Positions 43,098-52,989 are shown, counted from the first letter of the stretch. The stretch is DNA of 64,000 nt from JAAYRQ01 sp035647815 (GCA_035647815.1 DASRMR010000065.1:25163-89162), one strand, 5' to 3'. The notes: a model not told the origin generated them from the sequence alone. Translations and numbers: made by a program.

Positions 43098-43991
43098 ATG
43101 GATTTAAAAGACTTTTCAGATGTACTTAAAAACAAAAAGAAAGTCATCGATACTAATTTAGCTAAATATATAATTTCTGATGATTATCCACCTAATATAC
43201 ATAAAGCTATGCATTATGCTATTTTTAATGGGGGCAAAAGATTAAGACCTATAATGGTTTTAGAAGGGGCAGTTTTATCTGGAATAAACCCCAATTTAGT
43301 TTTACCTACTGCTTGTGCATTAGAATTAATTCATTGTTATTCTTTAGTACATGATGACTTACCAGCAATGGATGATGACGAACTTAGGCGTGGAAAACCT
43401 ACTTGTCATATTGTGTTTGGCGAAGATATAGCAATTCTAACTGGTGATGCTCTACTTACTTTAGCTTTTGAGTTAGTAGCTAGTAATTCAAAAGCTGGAA
43501 TAGATTCTATTAATGTGGTAAAAGTTATCCGGGAAATATCAAAAGCTGCTGGAAGTAAAGGTATGATTGGTGGGCAAGTAATAGATCTAGAATCAGAAGG
43601 TAAAACAATAGATTTCGAAACATTAAAAACCTTACATAGCCTAAAAACTGGTGAATTATTTCGAGTTGCTCTTGTTTCAGGAGCTATTTTAGGTGGAATG
43701 AATGAGGAGAAAATTATTCTATTAGAAAAATATGCTTACCATTTTGGGCAAGCTTTTCAGATAACTGATGATATTTTAGATATTAGAGGGGATGTTATTA
43801 GTACTGGAAAACCTGTAGGAAGTGATGAAAAAAACAATAAAACTACTTACCCGGAACTTTTCGGGGTAGATAAATCATTACAACTTGCTCAGGATAATAT
43901 AAAAACATGTTTAGATAGTCTGGAAGGATTTGGTGAAGAAGCCGATTTTTTAAGAAAATTAGCTAAATATGTTTTATACAGAAAAAGCTAA
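43098..43991 (+). CDS. ispA: Farnesyl/geranylgeranyl diphosphate synthase
   Basis: 297 residues, trans-prenyltransferase. First Asp-rich motif DDLPAMDDD (around residue 85), second QITDDILD (around 222), GGKRLRP near residue 50 for IPP binding. Condenses IPP with DMAPP and GPP to farnesyl diphosphate. AAGGAG precedes the ATG. It is followed by the OLE RNA, then oapA and dxs, which supplies the first MEP step. Confidence 0.95.
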   Translation: MDLKDFSDVLKNKKKVIDTNLAKYIISDDYPPNIHKAMHYAIFNGGKRLRPIMVLEGAVLSGINPNLVLPTACALELIHCYSLVHDDLPAMDDDELRRGKPTCHIVFGEDIAILTGDALLTLAFELVASNSKAGIDSINVVKVIREISKAAGSKGMIGGQVIDLESEGKTIDFETLKTLHSLKTGELFRVALVSGAILGGMNEEKIILLEKYAYHFGQAFQITDDILDIRGDVISTGKPVGSDEKNNKTTYPELFGVDKSLQLAQDNIKTCLDSLEGFGEEADFLRKLAKYVLYRKS

Positions 43992-44112
43992 AGACTATTA
44001 AAAAAACGAACTATTTATTTCCGTTTTTAACTCGTAAAGGTGTATGAGGATACAAGTATAATTAGATATAGAATGATATTATATGTTATAATATCATTCT
44101 GATAAAGATATT

Positions 44113-44683
44113 GGCAAAAGGTTGCAGTATTCTAGTCAATTCTATCGATGTTGAAGACGGGGCTAAAAATTCGTTAAGGGCACATCGATGAAGCTTTTGG
44201 TATCGGCTTCTGACGCCCAGTTAGGGGTCGTTGCTGGGAGTTAAGGGTGGTGGGGCAATCCGCAATGGCATGCGGGCATGACCCCCCCATCCGCGGAGGC
44301 TCCTTATACTATAGTATAAGGAGAAAACCTGCATTTGGTTAAAGCTGGGTGCAGTGTAGCCTGCCTTGAGTGGAGGCGGCGAATGGGTACAAAAGGGTGA
44401 TATTTTCTCGGCCAAGAAGATATTAGCCTCCCTGAAACCGTATGCTGCAAAAGAGGCTAGACTTCGATGTGAGTTGTTGAGGAAAACTCCTAGACTGAGT
44501 GGGGTAACTCTCACGGTTTATCGAGGATTAAAGTGTGTACTAAGTGGTAATCTAGCTTTACTTACGGCAACGTAGTAAGGTGAGCATAAAGGGAAACCGC
44601 CCATTTGGTAACATTTGGGTGACTTGCTGGGAAAACCGACTAGACCTAAGTCACAAAGTTTACTCGATAAACAACCTTTTGCC
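44113..44683 (+). ncRNA. ole: OLE RNA (ornate, large, extremophilic RNA)
   Basis: A 571-base, structured, GC-richer block with no credible coding frame. Its ends are perfect complements: GGCAAAAGGTTG (44113-44124) and CAACCTTTTGCC (44672-44683), the terminal helix expected of OLE. The position is diagnostic: nusB-xseA-xseB-ispA-OLE-oap-dxs is the known OLE neighbourhood, and a gene matching OapA follows 33 bases later. Usual OLE length is near 600. The RNA localises with OapA at the membrane and in Bacillus halodurans aids growth in short-chain alcohols, cold and metal stress; its biochemical role is not settled. Candidate inner helices (44132-44137/44638-44643 and 44143-44148/44664-44669) cross, so at most one is nested. 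Ends are set by the helix, not mapped. Confidence 0.92.
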
Positions 44684-44715
44684 AGAACCATTTAATCTAA
44701 GGGGATATAGCAATT

Positions 44716-45288
44716 TTGTTTAGCTATATAAAAAAAGAAAAAATAACAGCCGGATTAGTAGTAGCCTTTTTAACATTTTTTATTGCGTTATTAGTTAGCC
44801 TAGGGTCAGAAGCCTTAGTTATGGCAATGAATAGTGTTGCATTGGCTATTCTTTTATTACTTGGCATAATTATTTTTGGGATTTTTTTCGATATAATTGG
44901 GACAGCTGCCACAGCGTCTAGTTTGCCGCCTTTTAATGCTAAGGCGGCCAAAAAAATATTTGGGGCTAAACAAGCTGTAAAAATAAATCTAAATGCTGAT
45001 GTAGTAGCTAATTTATGTAATGATGTAATCGGTGATATAGCAGGAATTTTAAGTGGAGCTATTGGTGCTGGTATAGTTATAAGTTTAAAAAGCACTATAC
45101 CATTATTTGATATGGTTTTAGTAAGTGCAGCTATGACAAGTATAGTGGCTGCATTGACAGTTGGAGGTAAAGCTATAGGTAAAAGTATTGCTATAGATAA
45201 TGCCAACGAAATCATATTGAAAGCAGGGCTTATTTTAGGCTGGTTTGAAAAGCTTACTGGCATAGAGATGTTTCAGAATAGAAGGTGA
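44716..45288 (+). CDS. oapA: OLE-associated protein OapA
   Basis: 190-residue integral membrane protein, the known size of OapA. Four hydrophobic helices: about 12-33, 38-60, 104-124 and 129-150. The conserved D-x-x-x-D motif is present as DVIGD (Asp103, Asp107) in the third helix; a basic segment AKAAKKIFGAKQAVK (75-90) separates the pairs and may contact RNA. TTG start with AAGGGGA upstream. It sits 33 bases after the OLE RNA and overlaps dxs by four bases. In known systems OapA dimers bind OLE RNA at the membrane. Confidence 0.93.
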   Translation: MFSYIKKEKITAGLVVAFLTFFIALLVSLGSEALVMAMNSVALAILLLLGIIIFGIFFDIIGTAATASSLPPFNAKAAKKIFGAKQAVKINLNADVVANLCNDVIGDIAGILSGAIGAGIVISLKSTIPLFDMVLVSAAMTSIVAALTVGGKAIGKSIAIDNANEIILKAGLILGWFEKLTGIEMFQNRR

Positions 45289-47207
45289 AGCATATTTACG
45301 AAATATTAAACAAAATAGATACACCAGCTGACCTAAAAGAATTAAGCCTAAATAAAATGAATAGGCTAGCAAGTGAAATTAGAGATTTACTTATTGCAAG
45401 TGTTTCACGGTGTGGAGGACATTTAGCGGCTAATTTAGGTGTAGTAGAACTTACTATTGCTCTTCATTATGTTTTTAATTCGCCCCAAGATAAAATAATT
45501 TGGGATGTAGGCCATCAAAGTTATGTACATAAGATACTAACTGGCCGTAGAAAAAAGATGAAAACATTAAGACAATATGGTGGGTTAAGTGGATTTCCGA
45601 AACAATCTGAATCAGATCATGATGCATTTGATACTGGACATAGTAGTACTTCCATATCGGCTGCACTCGGTTATGCGTTAGCTCGTGATATTAATAATGA
45701 GCAAAATTCAGTTATTGCTATTATTGGTGATGGTGCCTTAACAGGTGGCATGGCTCTGGAAGCATTAAACCATGCAGGACATGTCGGAAGTGATTTAATT
45801 GTAATTTTAAATGACAATGAAATGTCTATTTCTCCTAATGTAGGAGCCATGTCTAGTTATTTGAATCGTTTGAGGACTGATCCTTCTTATTCCAGAACTA
45901 AGGGAGATATAGAACTAGTATTAAATAAAATACCTGGAATTGGATCGGATATAGTTCGAGTTGCTGGAAAATTTAAAGATACGGTTAAATATATAATGGT
46001 TCCCGGAACATTATTCGAGGAGTTGGGTTTTACCTATATTGGTCCTGTAAATGGGCATAATATGGGGGAATTAACAGTAGTTCTTAATAATGCTAAAAAG
46101 ATGAAAGGTCCTGTTTTAATTCACACTATCACTCAAAAGGGTCGTGGCTATGAGCCTGCTCAAAAAAACCCCTCAGTATTTCATGGAATAGGTCCTTTTG
46201 ATGTTGGTACAGGTCATACTATCAAAAAGTCTATCAAAACTTATACGGAACTATTTGGGGAGTTTATGGTCAAAAAAGCTGAAGAAGATAATAAAGTTGT
46301 AGCTATAACTGCAGCCATGACTGCGGGAACAGGTTTAGCCGAATTTGCTGAAAAATTCCCTGATCGATTTTTTGATGTAGGTATTTGCGAACAGCATGCA
46401 GTTACAATGGCGTCGGCTATGGTTCTTGGAGGGCTAAAGCCAGTTGTAGCTATTTATTCTACTTTTTTGCAAAGAGCTTATGACCAATTAGTACATGATG
46501 TGGCCCTACAGAATTTACCTGTTATTTTTGCACTTGATCGGGCGGGATTAGTCGGAGAAGATGGTCCTACTCATAACGGTGTTTTTGATATATCCTATCT
46601 GAGATCTATTCCGAATTTTACTATAATGGCACCTTCTAATGAAAATGAATTGATGGATATGCTCTATAGTTCATTTTATATTGATGGACCAGTTGCTTTA
46701 AGATGGCCGCGCGGGGTTGGAGAAGGGGTTAAAGTTAATCCAGAACGCTCATTACTAGAAACTGGTAAAATGAGGGTAGTTGAACAAGGTGATGATTTAG
46801 CTATTATTTCTGTAGGTAGGGGAACTTCTATAGCTATAGAAGTAGGAAAGCTGCTGAAAAAAGAAGGTGTTATGCCTCATATTATTGATGCGAGGTTTAT
46901 TAAACCTTTAGATAAAGAGGGAATAATTAACTTGTGTTCTAAATGCAAATATGTAGTAACAATTGAAGAAGGTATGTTAATGGGCGGCTTTGGAAGTTCT
47001 GTTTCGGAATTATTAATGGATAATAATATAGATGTCAAAATGTATCGAGTAGGGATACCTGATGAGTTTGTTGAGCATGGCAAAGTAGACCAACTTTTTG
47101 ATTTTCTCAATATGGATGCAGATTCAATATTAGAATCAATAGGGACTAGGTGGCCAGAGTTATTTAAAAATAATTCTTGGGAGTTGCTAAGCTTTGGGAA
47201 AAGATAG
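45285..47207 (+). CDS. dxs: 1-deoxy-D-xylulose-5-phosphate synthase
   Basis: 640 residues, thiamine diphosphate enzyme joining pyruvate and glyceraldehyde-3-phosphate, first step of the MEP isoprenoid pathway. HQSYVHKILTGR, GDGALTGGMALEALNHAG (TPP motif), DLIVILNDNEMSIS and GICEQHAVTMA are conserved. GTG start overlaps the oapA stop. Functionally linked to ispA through isoprenoids, with the OLE RNA between them. Confidence 0.97.
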   Translation: MKHIYEILNKIDTPADLKELSLNKMNRLASEIRDLLIASVSRCGGHLAANLGVVELTIALHYVFNSPQDKIIWDVGHQSYVHKILTGRRKKMKTLRQYGGLSGFPKQSESDHDAFDTGHSSTSISAALGYALARDINNEQNSVIAIIGDGALTGGMALEALNHAGHVGSDLIVILNDNEMSISPNVGAMSSYLNRLRTDPSYSRTKGDIELVLNKIPGIGSDIVRVAGKFKDTVKYIMVPGTLFEELGFTYIGPVNGHNMGELTVVLNNAKKMKGPVLIHTITQKGRGYEPAQKNPSVFHGIGPFDVGTGHTIKKSIKTYTELFGEFMVKKAEEDNKVVAITAAMTAGTGLAEFAEKFPDRFFDVGICEQHAVTMASAMVLGGLKPVVAIYSTFLQRAYDQLVHDVALQNLPVIFALDRAGLVGEDGPTHNGVFDISYLRSIPNFTIMAPSNENELMDMLYSSFYIDGPVALRWPRGVGEGVKVNPERSLLETGKMRVVEQGDDLAIISVGRGTSIAIEVGKLLKKEGVMPHIIDARFIKPLDKEGIINLCSKCKYVVTIEEGMLMGGFGSSVSELLMDNNIDVKMYRVGIPDEFVEHGKVDQLFDFLNMDADSILESIGTRWPELFKNNSWELLSFGKR

Positions 47208-47997
47208 ACTTGATAATGAAATTTTTAAACGGGGCTTAGCAATTAGCTGGAAAAAGGCGAATGCTATTGTTATTGCTGGAAAAGTCAAGGTAAATGGAGT
47301 TAAAGTGGACAAACCTGGTACTAGTGTTGATGAGAGTGTTGAAATATATATAGAACCACCACCTAAGTATGTTAGCAGGGGTGGTTATAAATTAGAGCAG
47401 GCTATAATTGATTTTAAAATTGATTTTAATAATAAGACTGTACTAGATGTAGGTGCATCTACCGGTGGCTATACAGATTGTGCCTTGCAAAATGGGGCGA
47501 AAAAGGTTTATGCCGTAGATGTTGGCTATGGTCAGTTAGATTGGGATTTACGCAATGATAATCGGGTAATGATTTTCGAACGAACTAATATCAGGTATTT
47601 AACTTTGGAAGGCTTAGGGGAAAAAGTAGATATTGTCACTATAGATGTTTCTTTTATATCTACTTCTAAAGTTTTTCCCGTTGTAATGAGTCTAATAAAG
47701 GATGATGGAGTAATTATTTCTTTGATTAAACCACAGTTTGAAGCAGGAAAAGATAAAGTTGGCAAGAAAGGTGTTATTAAGGATTCTAATGTTCATAGTG
47801 AAGTTCTTTTAAATTCGATTAAAAATGCAGAACTATTAGGCATGAAATGTGTAGGCATAACTTATTCTCCTATAACTGGTCCTCAAGGTAATATAGAATA
47901 TTTTATATGTTTACAAAAAAATGGTGAATCGATAGGTAATAATGAACATTATGTGAGAAGAACTGTTATAGCTGCACATAAAAATCTTGGAGGGTAA
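47194..47997 (+). CDS. tlyA: TlyA-family rRNA methyltransferase
   Basis: 267 residues: N-terminal S4 RNA-binding domain (RLDNEIFKRGLAISWKKANA) and FtsJ-like methyltransferase domain (VLDVGASTGGYTDCALQNGAKKVYAVDVG, IDVSFIS, IKPQFEAGK). Probably 2'-O-methylates rRNA; some homologues are called haemolysins in error. TTG start, overlaps dxs by 14 bases. Confidence 0.94.
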   Translation: MGKDRLDNEIFKRGLAISWKKANAIVIAGKVKVNGVKVDKPGTSVDESVEIYIEPPPKYVSRGGYKLEQAIIDFKIDFNNKTVLDVGASTGGYTDCALQNGAKKVYAVDVGYGQLDWDLRNDNRVMIFERTNIRYLTLEGLGEKVDIVTIDVSFISTSKVFPVVMSLIKDDGVIISLIKPQFEAGKDKVGKKGVIKDSNVHSEVLLNSIKNAELLGMKCVGITYSPITGPQGNIEYFICLQKNGESIGNNEHYVRRTVIAAHKNLGG

Positions 47998-48001
47998 TAT
48001 T

Positions 48002-48820
48002 TTGAAAGTACTCTTAGTTAATAATCGTTATAAGGAAAGTACTGCAATAGTAGCTAGGGATATTGCAGCTTTGCTTAATAGACGAAATATATCCGTGGAG
48101 GTTGACGATGGGTCAGCCGAGCACTTGCTAAAAGACACGCAATTAGTAGTTGTCTTAGGTGGGGACGGTACTATACTAAGAGCAGCACGACATTATGGAC
48201 ACCAAGGTGTACCTATTCTTGGTGTTAATATGGGCACAGTTGGATTTTTGAGTAATGTGGAAGTTGATGAGTTTTATCAAAATATAGATCGTATTATTCA
48301 GGGTGATTATATATTAGAAAATAGAATGATGCTGGAAATTGCGGTATATAAAGATGATTTAATAGTAGATAAAGGTTATTGCTTAAACGAGCTGGTAGTA
48401 AAATCTAAAACTCATCAGATGATAAGTTTTAATATTGATATAGATGATGCTTTAAGTTATTACAAAGGTGATGGGGTATTAGTATCTACTCCTACCGGTT
48501 CAACAGCTTATTCCTTATCATGTGGTGGGCCTATAGCAGATCCAGATCTAGAAGCTTTTATTATTACACCTATAGCTTCCCATATTAATACTAAGAAATC
48601 TTTAATTGTATCACCTAAGAAAAACATTGTAATATCTAGTTTTTCAGCTAATGGAGCAGTAATGTCTGTAGATGGTCAAGTTAATCTAGATGTCGGGACA
48701 GATTATAAATTAGTTGTTAAAGCAGCTGATCATAAGTTATTTTTAGTTGATTTAAAAAATAAATCCTTTTTCTCGACAATTGACTCTAAACTTAGAAGAA
48801 ATGAGGCTTTATTTGTGTGA
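48002..48820 (+). CDS. nadK: NAD kinase
   Basis: About 272 residues. GGDGT (about 53-57) is the NAD kinase hallmark; NELVV, TPTGSTAYSLSCGGPI and the C-terminal VDGQ are conserved. Makes NADP from NAD. TTG 48002 follows GGAGGG (47989-47994) by seven bases; an earlier in-frame TTG at 47987 overlaps that site. Four-base overlap with the next gene. Confidence 0.95.
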   Translation: MKVLLVNNRYKESTAIVARDIAALLNRRNISVEVDDGSAEHLLKDTQLVVVLGGDGTILRAARHYGHQGVPILGVNMGTVGFLSNVEVDEFYQNIDRIIQGDYILENRMMLEIAVYKDDLIVDKGYCLNELVVKSKTHQMISFNIDIDDALSYYKGDGVLVSTPTGSTAYSLSCGGPIADPDLEAFIITPIASHINTKKSLIVSPKKNIVISSFSANGAVMSVDGQVNLDVGTDYKLVVKAADHKLFLVDLKNKSFFSTIDSKLRRNEALFV

Positions 48821-49404
48821 ACAATTTTTTTCTGAAAAATGCAGTTAATATATCACATCATATGGTTAAGAATGTCATAGCAGAAGGGGATATATTTATT
48901 GATGCTACTTGTGGCAAGGGTAATGACACTTTATTTCTTGCTAATTTAGTAGGTGAATCGGGGCAAGTTTATGCTTTTGATATTCAAGATGAGGCTATAA
49001 GAATAACTAAAGAAAAACTAGAACAAAACAATTTATCCAAGCGGGTAATTTTAATAAATGACAATCATAGCAATATAGATGCTCATGTAAATCTACCTAT
49101 AGATGGTGCTATGTTTAACCTTGGGTTTTTACCTGGTTCAACTGTTAAGTTGATCACGATGGCTGATACTACTTTAATTGCGGTGCAAAAGGTTTTGCAT
49201 TTATTAAAAGCAGGAGGCTTAATTACCTTAGTATTTTATCCGGGACATGAGGGTGGACAAGAAGAGTTAGATGTAGTAAGAAGCTATTTAGCTAACTTAG
49301 CTCAAAATGAATACGAAGTTAGCCAAGTAAATTTTATAAACCAGATTAACCATCCTCCCCAATTGATTAATATACAGAAGCTCTACGGAGGTACGGTAAT
49401 ATGA
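48817..49404 (+). CDS. Class I SAM methyltransferase, YtqB-like rRNA methylase
   Basis: 195 residues. FIDATCGKGNDTLFLANLVG is the SAM-binding motif I, and VYAFDIQDEAI follows. GAMFNLGFLPG and VFYPGHEGGQEE are the YtqB family stretches. YtqB-type enzymes methylate a tRNA wobble-uridine derivative, so the older rRNA label may be misleading. GTG start, overlaps nadK and argR by four bases each. Confidence 0.9.
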   Translation: MNNFFLKNAVNISHHMVKNVIAEGDIFIDATCGKGNDTLFLANLVGESGQVYAFDIQDEAIRITKEKLEQNNLSKRVILINDNHSNIDAHVNLPIDGAMFNLGFLPGSTVKLITMADTTLIAVQKVLHLLKAGGLITLVFYPGHEGGQEELDVVRSYLANLAQNEYEVSQVNFINQINHPPQLINIQKLYGGTVI

Positions 49405-49856
49405 AGTCACGAAGACATTTCGCTATAATGGATATTATTTCGAATCAAAGGGTTACTACGCAAGAAGAATTAGGTGATGCTCTAAGAAATAATGGTTTCA
49501 AGGTTACTCAAGCCACTATTTCAAGAGATATTAAGGAATTACATATTATTAAAGCCCCTGATAGAGATGGTTATTATTATGCTATACCTGAACTAACTAA
49601 CCTAAAAGGATCACAGGAACGGATGAGAAGAGTTTTCCAGGATTCTGTAATTAAACTCGATTATAGTAGTAATATTATAGTAATAAAGACTATGCCAGGT
49701 GCAGCCCAATCGGTAGCTTCTCTGATAGATACTGCTGAACAACCGTATATTTTAGGTAGTGTGGCTGGTGATGATACTATATTTGTGGTAGTTAAACCTG
49801 CAGAAGCAGTTGAGAAGGTAGTAGAAAAATATAATCGTATGATACATGATAAATAA
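49401..49856 (+). CDS. argR: Arginine repressor ArgR
   Basis: 151 residues: N-terminal winged helix (ISNQRVTTQEELGDALRNNG, QATISRDIKEL) and C-terminal arginine-binding hexamer domain (TMPGAAQSVASLID, GSVAGDDTIFVVVK). Controls arginine metabolism. The argR-recN order is widely conserved in Firmicutes. Confidence 0.96.
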   Translation: MKSRRHFAIMDIISNQRVTTQEELGDALRNNGFKVTQATISRDIKELHIIKAPDRDGYYYAIPELTNLKGSQERMRRVFQDSVIKLDYSSNIIVIKTMPGAAQSVASLIDTAEQPYILGSVAGDDTIFVVVKPAEAVEKVVEKYNRMIHDK

Positions 49857-49885
49857 ATTATAATCCACTAATAAGAGGGGATTTT

Positions 49886-51550
49886 ATGCTACAAGAAATT
49901 TATATTAGTAATTTTGTGCTAATTGAGGAACTTCGTATGCAGTTTAACCGTGGATTAAATGTCTTAACGGGTGAAACTGGTGCAGGTAAATCTATAATTA
50001 TCGATGCCCTAGGTTTAGTTATAGGTGATCGTCTAAAAAGCGATTTGATTAGAGATGACCAAAAAAAGGCAGTAGTTGAAGCTGTTTTTGATATTTCTAA
50101 TCAAAGTGAGATATCTGCTTTTTTAGAGGAAAACGGGATCTTAAGTGAAGATAATAATCTGATTATCAGCCGGGAAATTTTGCCAAGTGGCAGAAGTTTA
50201 GCCCGGGTAAATGGAAGAAATATAAATGTAAGTCCACTTAAAAAACTTACCGAATATTTGTTAGACATGCACCTTCAGCATGATCACTTAAATATACTGA
50301 AAGCCGAAAACTATATAGATTATGTCGATAATTTCGCTTCTGACATAGATGAACTTTTAGTTAAAATCCAAGATTTATATAATGACATAAGACGAATAAA
50401 GAACAAGATAGAAGAAATGAAAACTAATGAGGATATCAAGTTACAAAGAATTGATTTTCTAAACTATCAAATTAATGAAATAAAGATGGCGGAGCTTACT
50501 CTTGGCGAAGAAGAGGAATTAACTAGCCTAGCTTCACGAGTTAGAAATGCCAAAAATATTATTGCAACTGCTACTATAACAATAGAATCTTTATACTCTA
50601 GTGAAGGTGGGCTTAGTGCTTATGACCAGATAGCAACTGCTATTGAAGCTATAGATAATGTGGATGACGACTTTTTGCAATCATTTTTACCGACTTTAAA
50701 CGATATGTCATTTAGTTTACAAGATATTGCTAAAGAAATTTCTGGTTTTCGTGATTCTCTAGTCTTTGAGCCAAATCTTCTAGATGAAATTGAAGATCGC
50801 CTACATTTAATTGGTAGATTAAAATCCAAATATGGACCTAGTATTGAGGCGATATTAGAACATTATAATAAAGCTAAAATAGAATGGGAAGAACTAACAA
50901 ATAGTGCTACAACACAAACAAAACTAGAAGATGAACTAGCTGTTTTACACGATGAATATTCTAAAATAGCTGAAAATATTACCCAAAAACGAAAAGAAGC
51001 TGCTTTAATATTGGGAAAAATCGTAAATGAAGAATTATCGCAATTAAATATGCCCCATCTGAAATTTGCTGTGGCAGTTGAACCGGCTAATAAACCAACT
51101 TCTCAAGGCTTGGATGTTATTGATTTCCTATTTTCTCCTAATCCAGGGGAACCTTTAAGATCCATATCCAAGATAGCTTCTGGTGGTGAGATATCTCGTT
51201 TCGTCCTAGCTTTAAAAATATCCTTAACTGAGGTTTATAATATACCTACTTTTATCTTCGACGAAATAGATGTAGGTGTAGGTGGAACATCACTATCGGC
51301 AATGGCCAAGAAGTTAGGAGAGCTAGCTGAAAAACGCCAAGTTATATTAGTTACTCATTCACCCCAAGTAGCAAGTTATGCTAATTCCCACTTTTTAATC
51401 GAAAAATATGTTGAAGATAACTTAACTTATACAACAGTAAATGAACTTAATTATAACGAAAAAATTAAAGAACTAGCTCGTATGTTAGGCGGAGAAAATT
51501 ACACCGAAATTACCCTCAAGCATGCGGGGGAAATGTTGGATCAGGCGTGA
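49886..51550 (+). CDS. recN: DNA repair protein RecN
   Basis: 554 residues, SMC-like: Walker A GETGAGKS (29-36), coiled coils (about 145-225 and 290-370), signature SGGEISRFVLALKI and Walker B FIFDEIDVGVGG. Acts in double-strand break repair. AGAGGGG upstream. Followed by a terminator. Confidence 0.96.
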   Translation: MLQEIYISNFVLIEELRMQFNRGLNVLTGETGAGKSIIIDALGLVIGDRLKSDLIRDDQKKAVVEAVFDISNQSEISAFLEENGILSEDNNLIISREILPSGRSLARVNGRNINVSPLKKLTEYLLDMHLQHDHLNILKAENYIDYVDNFASDIDELLVKIQDLYNDIRRIKNKIEEMKTNEDIKLQRIDFLNYQINEIKMAELTLGEEEELTSLASRVRNAKNIIATATITIESLYSSEGGLSAYDQIATAIEAIDNVDDDFLQSFLPTLNDMSFSLQDIAKEISGFRDSLVFEPNLLDEIEDRLHLIGRLKSKYGPSIEAILEHYNKAKIEWEELTNSATTQTKLEDELAVLHDEYSKIAENITQKRKEAALILGKIVNEELSQLNMPHLKFAVAVEPANKPTSQGLDVIDFLFSPNPGEPLRSISKIASGGEISRFVLALKISLTEVYNIPTFIFDEIDVGVGGTSLSAMAKKLGELAEKRQVILVTHSPQVASYANSHFLIEKYVEDNLTYTTVNELNYNEKIKELARMLGGENYTEITLKHAGEMLDQA

Positions 51551-51582
51551 ATTACGCAAATCCCACAAACACCGCAAACCGA

Positions 51583-51604
51583 AACTCCCAAATGGGAGTT
51601 TTTT
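51583..51604 (+). terminator. Terminator after recN
   Basis: AACTCCCA (51583-51590) and TGGGAGTT (51593-51600) form an 8-bp stem, followed by TTTT. The short 2-base spacer means the inner pairs open as loop. It ends the long dxs-recN run before spoIVB. Confidence 0.85.
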
Positions 51605-51678
51605 GTTGTCTAAGTATAGTTTCAACTTCCAACGGAGAGAATAGTTGATATTAAGTCTTCGGGGGAGTGAATGCATTT

Positions 51679-52977
51679 GTGCGAAAGTTTAGACCTTATA
51701 TAGGAGTTATACTTAGTATTTTATTTATTGCTTTATGTTGTACAACACAAGTGAGAGCTTTATTCAGCCTTCCTGATACCCAAAGGTTAGTCGTAGGTGA
51801 AACCAGTAATATTTCTTTTAAATTCCCTACGGCAATAGATGAAAGATTACAAATGTTAGTAATGGAGCCGACTCAAAGCGTATTTGCTAGTCCGGATGAT
51901 CCTACTATATCTATTACCAAAGGTTCGAATGGATATGAGATTGCAGCTTTAAAACCTGGAAAAGTAAATGTGCAGCTTAAGCTTTTAGGTTATATACCGA
52001 TTAAATCTATTGCTATTGAATCTATAGCAACACATCGGGTAGTAGTAGGTGGACATTCGATAGGTGTACTTCTTCAATCCCATGGAATTATGGTAGTCGG
52101 TTTTGCTCCAGTAATAAATGCTGATGGACAAAAGACATATCCAGCTAAAGAACAAGGGATAGAAATAGGTGATCTTATTATGCAGATAGATGCTAAGGAT
52201 GTTACAACTGAGAATGATTTAGCACTACATATAGATGAAAGTCAGGATAAGGTTATAGATTTTACAGTTAAAAGGCGAGGGAAGACTATTAATTTTCAGG
52301 TCACCCCTGAATTTTGTTTAGAAACTAATAGAAACAGGATCGGTTTATATGTACGTGATGGTGTTGTAGGTGTAGGAACTATGAGCTTTTGGGATCCGCA
52401 AACTAAAGAATATGCTGCTTTAGGACATATTATTATGGATGCTGATACGAAACAAGGGATAGAAGTATTAAAAGGTAAAATAGTTTCAGCTTCTATTCAG
52501 ACTATTAAACCGGGCAAGCCTGGTAAACCAGGTGAGAAGATAGGTATTTTTAATAGTGAAGGTTTTGTAGCAGGCAATATAACTAAAAACACCTATTATG
52601 GAATCTTCGGAAAAACTGATAATGAAATAGTTAATCCCCTAGTAGATTATATTATGGAAGTAGGCTATGCCCATCAGGTAAAGGAAGGAAAAGCTGAAAT
52701 ATATACAGTAGTAAATGGTGATGATATAGAATCTTTTGAAGTTTATATAGAGAAAGTATATCCAGAACGGGAAAATGGTAAAGGCATGATAATTAAGGTG
52801 ACTGATCCACGACTTTTGAGCTTAACTGGGGGGATTATACAAGGCATGAGTGGAAGTCCTATAGTACAAAATTCTCGTATTGTAGGTGCAGTTACCCATG
52901 TTTTTTTAAATGATCCAGAGCGTGGTTACGGAATTTTTATGGATAATATGTTGTCAGAATTACCTTCTGCAAGTTAA
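51679..52977 (+). CDS. spoIVB: SpoIVB serine peptidase
   Basis: About 432 residues: N-terminal membrane anchor (about 7-27), PDZ domain (about 120-200, HSIGVLLQSHGIMVVGFAPV), and an S55 peptidase domain whose catalytic Ser lies in GMSGSPI near residue 391. SpoIVB is secreted from the forespore and triggers pro-sigma-K processing. GTG 51679 fits GGGGGAG (51660-51666); GTG 51667 directly abuts that site. Next to spo0A as in nearly all spore formers. Confidence 0.95.
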   Translation: MRKFRPYIGVILSILFIALCCTTQVRALFSLPDTQRLVVGETSNISFKFPTAIDERLQMLVMEPTQSVFASPDDPTISITKGSNGYEIAALKPGKVNVQLKLLGYIPIKSIAIESIATHRVVVGGHSIGVLLQSHGIMVVGFAPVINADGQKTYPAKEQGIEIGDLIMQIDAKDVTTENDLALHIDESQDKVIDFTVKRRGKTINFQVTPEFCLETNRNRIGLYVRDGVVGVGTMSFWDPQTKEYAALGHIIMDADTKQGIEVLKGKIVSASIQTIKPGKPGKPGEKIGIFNSEGFVAGNITKNTYYGIFGKTDNEIVNPLVDYIMEVGYAHQVKEGKAEIYTVVNGDDIESFEVYIEKVYPERENGKGMIIKVTDPRLLSLTGGIIQGMSGSPIVQNSRIVGAVTHVFLNDPERGYGIFMDNMLSELPSAS

Positions 52978-52989
52978 GCATTTTAAAGA

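Noticed and set aside
44221..44575. Open frames on both strands within the OLE region
   Set aside because: They lack ribosome binding sites and natural composition, and overlap a conserved structured RNA.
44113..44683. RNase P RNA, tmRNA or group II intron as explanation of the structured block
   Set aside because: The class A RNase P core GAGGAAAGTCC and a tmRNA tag are absent; no reverse transcriptase and no complete domain V is seen, although CCGTATGC occurs. Gene order and OapA favour OLE.
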